From assembly GCF_020829625.1 (NCBI RefSeq), contig NZ_JAIVFX010000004.1, positions 265,220 to 329,219 on the forward strand: DNA of 64,000 nucleotides, given 5' to 3'. The notes under the pieces were generated by a model that was given only the letters and a program-made list of their open reading frames with translations, was not told the origin of the DNA and made no database searches. The stretch comes from Nostoc sp. XA010 (GTDB taxonomy: Bacteria > Cyanobacteriota > Cyanobacteriia > Cyanobacteriales > Nostocaceae). The position numbers and the translations under genes are program-made. Shown here piece by piece: positions 56,965-64,000 of this stretch (position 1 is the stretch's first letter; each line of letters begins with the position of its first letter).

Positions 56965-57693
56965 ATGCATAGCAATCAGTTTTGGCGACTAATTCCTTTG
57001 CTAGACGCAGACGGGAATGTGCAGATGGCGATTGACCGATGGTTGCTAGAACAGCACTATTCGGGAAAGCACCCGCCAACTCTGCGCTTTTATACCTGGT
57101 CGCCACCTGCCATTTCTCTGGGCTATCATCAACGCCAATATCCTGAACATTGGCAACATTTAACTTGGCAAGGGCAAAAACTGGATTTAGTGCGGCGTCC
57201 TACTGGTGGACGGGCTGTGTTACACCAAGGTGATTTAACTTACGCTGTAGTCACATCTGGATTTACGGGTAGTCGCCTCCAGGTGTACGAAAAAATTTGT
57301 GAGTTTTTGATTCAAGGGTGGCGATCGCTCGGCGTAGAATTACGTTACGGTACAGAAGGGCGAGGTTACATCCACAACCCTAACTGTTTTGGCACCGCTA
57401 CCAGTGCAGATTTAGTTTTGCCAGATAGTACCAAACTCATTGGTAGCGCTCAACTGCGACGTGGAAGGGTAATTTTGCAACATGGTTCAATCCGCTTGCA
57501 ACCCGATGCTGAACTGTTCGATCAAGTATTTGGTGCAGAATCTTTTACGACTTTACAACTGCTTCAAAATCTGAGTGTAGAAAAGATTATTGCAGCTTTA
57601 GTTGCCGCAGCTAGCGATTGTTTTGATATGCAAATAGAGTTGAAACCACTCTCGCAATCTGAGTGGGAGGAAATTTTGGCGCATCAGCCCTAA
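56965..57693 (+). CDS. Lipoate--protein ligase / octanoyltransferase family protein
   Basis: The 242-residue protein has the BPL_LplA_LipB fold motifs: RRPTGGRAVLHQGDLTYAVV (RRxxGGxxVxHxxxxx), NPNCFGTATSADLVL and KLIGSAQLRRG with the catalytic-type Lys. It would attach lipoyl or octanoyl groups to lipoyl domains, or act on biotin-like groups. The LipM/LplA distinction is unresolved. The last base of its stop region overlaps the convergent HD gene. Confidence 0.88.
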   Translation: MHSNQFWRLIPLLDADGNVQMAIDRWLLEQHYSGKHPPTLRFYTWSPPAISLGYHQRQYPEHWQHLTWQGQKLDLVRRPTGGRAVLHQGDLTYAVVTSGFTGSRLQVYEKICEFLIQGWRSLGVELRYGTEGRGYIHNPNCFGTATSADLVLPDSTKLIGSAQLRRGRVILQHGSIRLQPDAELFDQVFGAESFTTLQLLQNLSVEKIIAALVAAASDCFDMQIELKPLSQSEWEEILAHQP

Positions 57694-58298
57694 ATCTTGA
57701 GAGTAGAAGTTTCTTTAAGATATCCTGCTGTCACACAATCATCAATCAGTTGTAAAACAAACGGCCACAGTTCCGGCGCACCTGTTTCTACTACCGCTAC
57801 CCGTTTCATCACCTGATCGCGCCTAATGCCATGAATGCGCCAAGTCCCGCCCTGAGTTTGTTGATTGTGCAGCAAGGGTTGTATACGGTCTAGGGCTGCG
57901 GCAAACTTAGCAGTGGGTGTTTCTCCTGCTTCAAACTCATCCCAGAGTAAACGCAACTCCTTACCTTGATCTGCTGGCAAAAGTCCAAATAAGCGTAACG
58001 CTGCTTGTGCTTCTCGTTCTAACTTGCTGTCATTACCCTGCACATCGTAGCAAAAGGTATCACCTGCATCAATTTCTACCAAATCGTGAATTAGCAGCAT
58101 TTTGATGGCATGGAATATATCAACACCCTCCGGGGCATATTCTGCTAATACACTTGCCATCACCGCTAAATGCCAAGAATGTTCTGCACTATTTTCTCGG
58201 CGTGACCCATCAGTGAGTAGGGTTTGGCGCATCACCTGTTTCAATTGGTCAATCTCGATGATGAACTGAATTTGTTGAGTCAGCCGATTGATTTGCAC
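57690..58298 (-). CDS. HD-domain hydrolase (YfbR/5'-nucleotidase-like)
   Basis: The 202-residue protein has an HD signature: AEHSWHLA (His), KMLLIHDLVEIDAGD (HD plus Asp). This is the H...HD...D metal site of YfbR-like 5'-deoxynucleotidases and of human HDDC2. Probably removes phosphate from dNMPs in the cytoplasm. It lies downstream of purH and the small-RNA-like array in the same direction. Confidence 0.88.
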   Translation of the reverse strand: MQINRLTQQIQFIIEIDQLKQVMRQTLLTDGSRRENSAEHSWHLAVMASVLAEYAPEGVDIFHAIKMLLIHDLVEIDAGDTFCYDVQGNDSKLEREAQAALRLFGLLPADQGKELRLLWDEFEAGETPTAKFAAALDRIQPLLHNQQTQGGTWRIHGIRRDQVMKRVAVVETGAPELWPFVLQLIDDCVTAGYLKETSTLKI

Positions 58299-58400
58299 CT
58301 AGATTTATGATTGTGGGTAAGATTCACTGGATTTTGGACTGTAGGTAATTATCTCAATAATTCTGGCGAATCTGCAAATATTTTTTTCTGCATACCAATT

Positions 58401-58469
58401 AAAAAGCGCCTGGGAGTGTTGCCGTGTTTCCACCCCAAACGCTTTTTATTTTTAACTTGCTCCTCACAC
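58401..58469 (-). ncRNA. Candidate small RNA, unit 1 of 3
   Basis: Read on the minus strand: GTGTGAGGAGCAAGTT, an A-rich linker, a hairpin (GCGTTTGGG / CCCAGGCGC, two G-U pairs) around the shared loop GGAAACACGGCAACAC, and a T run. 69 nt, the same length as the other two units. Strand is likely but not certain. Confidence 0.5.
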
Positions 58470-58569
58470 AATTAGATAGTATCACTGCTTCTATCAAAAG
58501 GCGAGTATATTGAGTGACACTTTCAAAACTGCACTTACAATTCAATTTTTATATTTCTATATATAAATT

Positions 58570-58638
58570 AAAAAATGCCTGGGAGTGTTGCCGTGTTTCC
58601 ACCCCAGGCATTTTTTATTCTCAACTTGCTCCTCACAC
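58570..58638 (-). ncRNA. Candidate small RNA, unit 2 of 3
   Basis: Same architecture and 69-nt length as its neighbours. The stem ATGCCTGGG / CCCAGGCAT differs in sequence from units 1 and 3 at the base of the stem but pairs fully. A TTTTTT run on the minus strand follows. A promoter-like stretch (ACTTGCC, then GATAAT 16 bases on) lies upstream. Confidence 0.55.
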
Positions 58639-58703
58639 ACAAATAAACATTATCACTACTTCTATCAAATGGCAAGTATATTGAGTGAAATTTTTGACAA
58701 ATT

Positions 58704-58772
58704 AAAAAGCGCTTGGGAGTGTTGCCGTGTTTCCACCCCAGGCGCTTTTTACTTTTAACTTGCTCCTCACAC
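58704..58772 (-). ncRNA. Candidate small RNA, unit 3 of 3
   Basis: Same 5' block (GTGTGAGGAGCAAGTT) and loop. The stem GCGCCTGGG / CCCAAGCGC has one C-A mismatch read on minus (a G-T pair on plus), so strand is not proven. It is the unit nearest the purH stop. Confidence 0.5.
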
Positions 58773-58856
58773 ACGACTAAAACATATCATTAATTCAATC
58801 AAAAAGCAAGCAGATTATGTGACACTTTATAAACTGTACATCTTGCGGAGACTGAT

Positions 58857-60377
58857 TTAGTGTAAAAAATGACGTATACCAGTTAATACCATCACCAAAC
58901 CCAGTTCGTTAGCAGCAATGATAGAATCTTTATCGCGTACACTTCCCCCTGGTTGGACAATGGCTGTAATTCCTGCTGCTGCGGCTGTTTTCACAGAATC
59001 ATCGAAGGGGAAGAATCCATCGCTGGCGAGAGTTGCGCCTTTGGCTTTATCTCCAGCTTGTTCTAGGGCAATTTTAACTGAGCCGACACGGTTCATTTGA
59101 CCAGCACCTACTCCTAGTGTAGTGCGATCGCTTGTCACAACAATGGCATTAGATTTAACATGTTTGCAAACTTTCCAAGCAAACAGCAATTCGGCTAACT
59201 CGCTGTCGGTGGGTTGACGTTCGGTGACTACTTGCCATTGACTGGTGTCAGCAATTATATCATCGCTAGTTTGGACAAGGAAACCACCTGCGATCGCTTT
59301 CACTGTATCTTTAGGGCCACTGCTCAAATCAGCTAGAGTCAAAACTCGCACGTTAGATTTCTTAGCCAGGATTTCTTGAGCTTCGGCTTCACAACTTGGT
59401 GCAACCACACATTCTAAAAATGTTTTGGTTAACTCGCTGGCTGTAGCCGCATCAATCGGACGGTTGAGTGCGACAATTCCACCAAAAGCAGAAGTAGAAT
59501 CAGCATTGAAAGCTTTTTGATACGCTTCGGAAATAGTGCTTCCCAATGCTGTACCACAGGGATTGGTATGCTTGATAATCGTTGCGGCTGGAGTATCAGT
59601 GAACTCAGCAATAATTCGGCGTGCGGCTTCTAAATCAACTAAATTATTGTAACTAAGTTCTTTGCCTTGCAGTTTTGTAGCGGCTGTCCATCCTGTTGGA
59701 GTAGTACCAATTTGATACCAGGTGGCGGGTTGATGGGGATTTTCACCGTAACGCAGAGATTGCAATTGTGTACCGCTAAGGGTGTACTGCTGTGCTTCTG
59801 CCAGGTAAGATGCGATCGCTTGATCGTAACTAGCAGTATGCGAAAATCCTTTTAATGCCGCCTTTTGCCGAAACTCTAGGGATGCTTCGCCGTTATTGTG
59901 CCGTAATTCCTGCAAATACTCGTCATACTGTGCTGGATCGCATAATACTGCCAGATGAGCGAAGTTTTTCGATGATGCCCTTAACATAGCAGGGCCACCG
60001 ATATCAATCTGTTCAACCGCTTGGGATAATGTTACCCCTGGTTTAGCGATCGTTTCCTCAAAGGGATATAAATTCACCACCACTAAATCAATCGGGCGAA
60101 TTTGGTTATTTTCTAAATCTGTAATATCTTCGGGAACATCTCGCCGCGCCAAAATTCCGCCATGAATTCGGGGATGTAAGGTTTTGACTCGACCACCTAA
60201 AATTTCTGGTGAACCTGTGTAATCTGCAACTTTGGTAACAGGGAGTCCCGCATCTTTGAGTGCTTGGGCTGTTCCCCCACTGCTGATTAAATCAAAGTCG
60301 AATTCTTCAACCAAGCTACGGGCTAGGTCAATTAAACCAGTTTTGTTAGATACACTCAGCAGGGCTAGACGCGCCAT
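58857..60377 (-). CDS. purH: Bifunctional AICAR transformylase / IMP cyclohydrolase
   Basis: The 506-residue protein catalyses the last two steps of IMP synthesis. The N-terminal MGS-like cyclohydrolase domain (about 1-195) has SVSNKTGLIDLARSL, LISSGGTAQ and GRVKTLHPRIHGG. The C-terminal transformylase domain (about 200-506) has RYGENPHQ, KELSYNNLVDLEAA, KHTNPCG and FPFDDSV. Complete and normal length. Downstream lies the three-unit small-RNA-like array; a fragment of its 5' end is duplicated at 60863-60945. Confidence 0.96.
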   Translation of the reverse strand: MARLALLSVSNKTGLIDLARSLVEEFDFDLISSGGTAQALKDAGLPVTKVADYTGSPEILGGRVKTLHPRIHGGILARRDVPEDITDLENNQIRPIDLVVVNLYPFEETIAKPGVTLSQAVEQIDIGGPAMLRASSKNFAHLAVLCDPAQYDEYLQELRHNNGEASLEFRQKAALKGFSHTASYDQAIASYLAEAQQYTLSGTQLQSLRYGENPHQPATWYQIGTTPTGWTAATKLQGKELSYNNLVDLEAARRIIAEFTDTPAATIIKHTNPCGTALGSTISEAYQKAFNADSTSAFGGIVALNRPIDAATASELTKTFLECVVAPSCEAEAQEILAKKSNVRVLTLADLSSGPKDTVKAIAGGFLVQTSDDIIADTSQWQVVTERQPTDSELAELLFAWKVCKHVKSNAIVVTSDRTTLGVGAGQMNRVGSVKIALEQAGDKAKGATLASDGFFPFDDSVKTAAAAGITAIVQPGGSVRDKDSIIAANELGLVMVLTGIRHFLH

Positions 60378-60605
60378 TGATCAATTCCTTAAAATTAGGC
60401 TAGAAGCGAAGGATCTCAAGTTTTGCATAAGCCTTGGTTCACTTCAAGACCATGAGGAATAATATTGACTAGTGTAATTTATATGGTTACATCCCTCAGA
60501 GTCAGCACTGTCGAAAATGCTGGAAATAAGGACTAGGTAGGCTTAGTCTCTAATATTTGCGATCGCCTAAACTAAAAGTAAGCATCTTTTACCTACATAA
60601 CACCT

Positions 60606-60689
60606 ATGGTTCAGTCTTCTAATCAGCGCCTAACCCTAGAAGAATTTCTCGCACTTCCCGAAGGAGATATTACATACGAGTTTGTTTGA
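60606..60689 (+). pseudogene. Uma2-family N-terminal stub
   Basis: 27 residues then a stop: MVQSSNQRLTLEEFLALPEG then DITYEFV. LTLEEFLALPEGD.TYE(L/F)V.G is the usual start of Uma2/DUF820 proteins. The frame ends at TGA where the family has DG. The following sequence does not continue the family. Confidence 0.6.
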
Positions 60690-60862
60690 TATTTTTAGGA
60701 TAATCAATATTGATTAATTTTCTTATTCGAGAAAATACATAAACATAGGGCTGAGTTGCTTGTGTAATAGTTCTTAAAAAAAATATAATAAACGTAAAAT
60801 ACAAGTATCTTGACAGAAAGCAGATAACAAATAGTTAATGTACGTTTAAAAATTACTTAGCG

Positions 60863-60945
60863 CAAAGTCGAATTCTTCAACCAAGCTACGGGCTAGGTCA
60901 ACCAGTTTTGTTAAATACACTCAGCAGGGCTAAACAGACGCGCCA
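60863..60945 (-). pseudogene. Duplicated fragment of the purH 5' end
   Basis: About 83 bp nearly identical to 60293-60380 (codons 1-28 of purH), with a 5-base deletion (ATTAA) and several substitutions; the start codon is not preserved. A non-functional partial duplication 500 bp upstream of the parent gene, in the same orientation. Confidence 0.8.
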
Positions 60946-61535
60946 GTTGCTACCTTGCGGGAACCCTAAGAGCGTAGCTTGCTTCCCCGTTGGGGTACAA
61001 GTCGGGGAACCGCAAGGGCGCACTGGCTTCTCTGTGCCTCTGCGGTTTAAAAGTAATTTTTCTAACTACGGAGGCGCAGAGAAAACAGAGTAAAGAGCTT
61101 AAATAGGAATTTCTAGTCTAAAATTGTTATCCACCTTGAAAGGGCTACTAATAAGACTTACGCATTGACAAGCCAACTAAATATGAACTGTGGTTTTTAG
61201 GCATTCAAGCTTGATTTTTAACTCTATTTCAAAGTGGCTATGGTTTTTACTAGCCTACGCTACTGATGAAGGATGATTGAAATACTCCTAAAGCTAGTTG
61301 TTTTTGTGAATCCACACGCTCATTAAGTTATATAGTGCCTAAGACTTAGATGATTAGATAAATGCTACATAAAAACAAGTCAAAGGGGGAATCTTCAAAT
61401 AAAAACTCCTCACCCTCAAGGGTGACATTACAGAATGTCGAAACGTCAACATTTGGCTAATTTTTGTGCTATAAAACAGCGCTAACTGCAAGAGAACTTA
61501 ATTTACTCGAAAAATCGATTTAGTAGGAAAAAATT

Positions 61536-64000
61536 ATGGCAAATATCATTGGAATCAAGGGGAATGATACCCTAGTGGGCACTAACAGCGCAGATACGAT
61601 TGATGGTAATGGTAACGACTCAGTTGATCAGGACAACGATAGTCTGACTGGTGGCGGTGGCAACGATAAATTTGTCTACAACTTAAACTATTACTCTAAT
61701 AGCAACACCGATACTATTAGTGATTTCGGTGGCGTAGGTAAAGGCATAACTCCCTCAGCAGCAGTCATTGCCGAAGTGGATACCATCCAATTTCAAGGGT
61801 ATAATTTTACTCCCCAAAATCTGCTGCTTACCCAGAACGGCAGCAATCTGGAAATCACCTTTGAAGGGGAGGCTGTTACAAAAGTCATCCTTCAAAACTT
61901 CAAATTAGAAAACCTGGATAATCTGTCAGCAATTTCTTCACGACCTGCTATTGGCAATATCCTGTTTAATGGACAAACCAGTATCACCGACAGTTTTGAT
62001 GTGTTTGATGCCAACTCCACTCAGACTAACCTGTTCAATAAGAACACAGTGACATTCCTCAATGACCTTGACAACAACATTACAGGTTTAGACAACTCAA
62101 ATGATGTAGTGAATGGTCAGGCGGGTAATGACAAAATGGATGGTTTGAGTGGTAACGACCTGCTGCGCGGTGGTACAGGCAATGATACTCTCATTGGTGA
62201 TGAAGGGGATGACTCCCTCAACGGTGGTGAAGGGAATGACTCCCTCAACGGTGGTGAAGGAAATGACGCCCTTAACGGTGGTGAAGGGGATGACCTGTTG
62301 TCAGGTGATGCGGGCAATGACACCCTTCTTGGTGGTACGGACAATGATACCCTTCTTGGTGGTACTGGTGACGATCGCTTGGATGTTGGTTCTTCAAATG
62401 TTGATTTTTTTGTAGGAGGCGACCAGTTGCTGTCTGGGGATGATGGCAACGATACTCTCTCTGCCTCAGGCTACGAAAGCCGCAACGGGAACAACAATTA
62501 CTCCTCTGGTAACAACACCCTCAACGGTGGCGCTGGTGAAGATTACTTGATTGTTAACTTTTCAAAAGCCAATAACCTGCTGAATGGTGATGACGGCAAC
62601 GATACGTTCTTCAAGAACTACAGTGGTAATGATACGATAGATGGAGGTACTGGTGATGATTTGCTGTCTTATGACACCAGTGACGGTTCCTACGGTATTA
62701 CCGAGGGAATCACTTCGACTTTTAATACTAATACTAACATTGGCTCAATTACGCTAGGCACGAACCGGGTTAGCTACAAAAATATCGAACGATTAGATAT
62801 CAAAGGTACATCCTACGATGACTTGATTGTGGGGAGCAACGGTAATGATACGCTTGGCGGATTATACAATAGTGGCAATGATACTGTAGATGGAGGAATA
62901 GGTGACGATTTGTTGATCGTCAATGACGAAATTGCTACCGAGGGAATTACAACGACATTCGATTCCACTACTAATATTGGAACAATTACGGCAGGCACGA
63001 CACTGGTTAGTTACAAAGATATCGAACGATTAAACATCACAGGTGGATTCTATGATGACAATATTGTGGGGAACAATGGGAACGATACGCTCGATCCGGG
63101 CAGGGGTGGCAATGATACGGTAGATGGGGGAACAGGTGACGATTTGTTGAAGTTTTTGACCTATGCTAGCGAGGGAATCACTTCGACATTCAATGCTACT
63201 ACTAATACTGGCTCAATTACGGCGGGCACGAGTGGGGTTAGCTACAAAAATATCGAACGATTAGATATCACAGATACAAGCTACGATGACTTGATTGTGG
63301 GGAGCAATGGCAATGATACGATCTCCACGTCCGGGAATGGCAATGATACGATAGATGGGGGCAGTGGTGACGATTTGTTGTCCTATACCCCCAATAGTAG
63401 CGAGGGAATAACTTCAGCTTTCGATGTTACCACTAATACTGGCTTAATTACGACAGGCAGTGATCGGATTAGCTACAAGAATATCGAACGATTACAAATC
63501 GCAGGTACAAACGGCAATGACAATATTGTGGGGAGCAATGGCAAGGATACGATAATAGGAAACTATACTTTCTATGTCGGGTACCGTGAACTTTCTAGCG
63601 TTGAGGTTATTCGTGGCAATGACACAATAGATGGGGGCGAAGGTGACGATTTGTTGATTGTCAATAACAGTGGTGATTCCGAGGGCAAGGGAATCACTTC
63701 GACGTTCAATGATATCGCTAACACTGGCTCAATTACGGCTGGCACGAATCAGGTTAGCTACAAGAATATCGAACTATTAGAGATCACAGGTACACAATAC
63801 GATGACTTCATTGTGGGGGGTAATAGAAATGATACTCTCAACGGTGGTGATGGCAATGATACCCTCATAGGTGGCAACGGTAATGATAGCCTAATTGGAG
63901 GATCTGGTACTGATACCTTTGCTTTCAATAGTTTCAATGAAGGCATTGATGGAATTTATGACTTCAACGCGACTGATGAACTCATTCAGGTATCGGCTGC
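61536..64000 (+). CDS. RTX (hemolysin-type calcium-binding) repeat protein, 3' end beyond window
   Basis: Open from the ATG at 61536 through the window end (821 codons). It starts [20 protein letters not shown], then a unique domain ([33 protein letters not shown]), then GGxGNDxL repeats and five copies of a GITSTFN...[15 protein letters not shown] module. It is collinear with, and in many stretches the same as, the 991-residue RTX protein at 17115-20090, but on the opposite strand. The C-terminal end (about 80-90 residues) is missing from the window. Exported calcium-binding protein of unknown target. Confidence 0.88.
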   Translation, partial: MANIIGIKGNDTLVGTNSADTIDGNGNDSVDQDNDSLTGGGGNDKFVYNLNYYSNSNTDTISDFGGVGKGITPSAAVIAEVDTIQFQGYNFTPQNLLLTQNGSNLEITFEGEAVTKVILQNFKLENLDNLSAISSRPAIGNILFNGQTSITDSFDVFDANSTQTNLFNKNTVTFLNDLDNNITGLDNSNDVVNGQAGNDKMDGLSGNDLLRGGTGNDTLIGDEGDDSLNGGEGNDSLNGGEGNDALNGGEGDDLLSGDAGNDTLLGGTDNDTLLGGTGDDRLDVGSSNVDFFVGGDQLLSGDDGNDTLSASGYESRNGNNNYSSGNNTLNGGAGEDYLIVNFSKANNLLNGDDGNDTFFKNYSGNDTIDGGTGDDLLSYDTSDGSYGITEGITSTFNTNTNIGSITLGTNRVSYKNIERLDIKGTSYDDLIVGSNGNDTLGGLYNSGNDTVDGGIGDDLLIVNDEIATEGITTTFDSTTNIGTITAGTTLVSYKDIERLNITGGFYDDNIVGNNGNDTLDPGRGGNDTVDGGTGDDLLKFLTYASEGITSTFNATTNTGSITAGTSGVSYKNIERLDITDTSYDDLIVGSNGNDTISTSGNGNDTIDGGSGDDLLSYTPNSSEGITSAFDVTTNTGLITTGSDRISYKNIERLQIAGTNGNDNIVGSNGKDTIIGNYTFYVGYRELSSVEVIRGNDTIDGGEGDDLLIVNNSGDSEGKGITSTFNDIANTGSITAGTNQVSYKNIELLEITGTQYDDFIVGGNRNDTLNGGDGNDTLIGGNGNDSLIGGSGTDTFAFNSFNEGIDGIYDFNATDELIQVSA

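Larger units (their letters stand above)
60378..61535. other. Repeat-rich spacer between purH and the RTX gene
   Basis: Contains a Uma2 gene stub, a duplicated purH fragment and a GC-rich dispersed repeat (60945-61035), listed where resolved. The last 450 bases are AT-rich with no gene. The purH and RTX genes are divergent, so both promoters lie here. Confidence 0.5.

Noticed and set aside
58401..58772. Naming the three repeat units NsiR1
   Set aside because: NsiR1 is known from tandem arrays near hetF; no hetF is here and I cannot verify sequence identity, so only 'candidate small RNA' is claimed.

Overview
The window looks like chromosome from a filamentous, heterocyst-type cyanobacterium of the Nostoc/Anabaena group. 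The GCGATCGC (HIP1) octamer is very frequent in genes and spacers. Many proteins belong to families typical of cyanobacteria (DUF2605/DUF2973, DUF4336, DUF4350, kinase-TPR proteins, a fused solute-binding/permease ABC protein). The spacers carry the short dispersed and tandem repeats usual in Nostoc genomes. No rRNA, tRNA, CRISPR array or prophage was found. Taxonomy is inferred from content only.

Layout. 0-7.5 kb: glycogen debranching enzyme, a nuclease pair (RusA-like with an internal gap, plus PD-(D/E)XK-HEPN), a BrnT/BrnA locus with a dead toxin, the DUF2605/DUF2973 pair, and thrS. 7.5-17 kb: gene-poor, repeat-rich stretch with small secreted or membrane proteins, an orphan response regulator, an hsp20 pseudogene and an aldo/keto reductase. 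17-20 kb: a 991-residue RTX protein. 21-32 kb: metabolic and transport genes (inositol-phosphatase-like, ketopantoate reductase, amino-acid ABC transporter, Nudix, FMN reductase, amidase), HigB(dead)/HigA, a TPR-antitoxin/PemK pair, a DUF4336 protein and a GTPase. 33-44 kb: signalling block with a hybrid histidine kinase, a rhomboid lacking its catalytic residues, two Ser/Thr kinases and a second GTPase. 44-49 kb: small housekeeping genes (DUF937, PNPOx-like, GNAT, ArfB, S4 protein) and a TnpB element. 49.5-58 kb: a large SNF2/RapA-type helicase resembling DpdE, a DUF4350/MoxR pair, YbjN, a lipoate-ligase-family protein and an HD hydrolase. 58-64 kb: three 69-nt repeats that look like tandem small-RNA genes, purH, fragments of purH and Uma2 genes, and a second RTX protein that runs off the end.

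Two themes stand out. First, gene decay: three toxin-antitoxin loci have broken toxins, and there are relics of hsp20, an S51 peptidase, two Uma2 proteins and purH, next to several small insertion-like elements, two of them with perfect 10-bp target duplications. Second, possible unexplored functions: the tandem small-RNA-like array, the TPR-antitoxin fusion overlapping an intact PemK toxin, the RusA/REase-HEPN nuclease pair, the orphan DpdE-like helicase, and a catalytically empty rhomboid.
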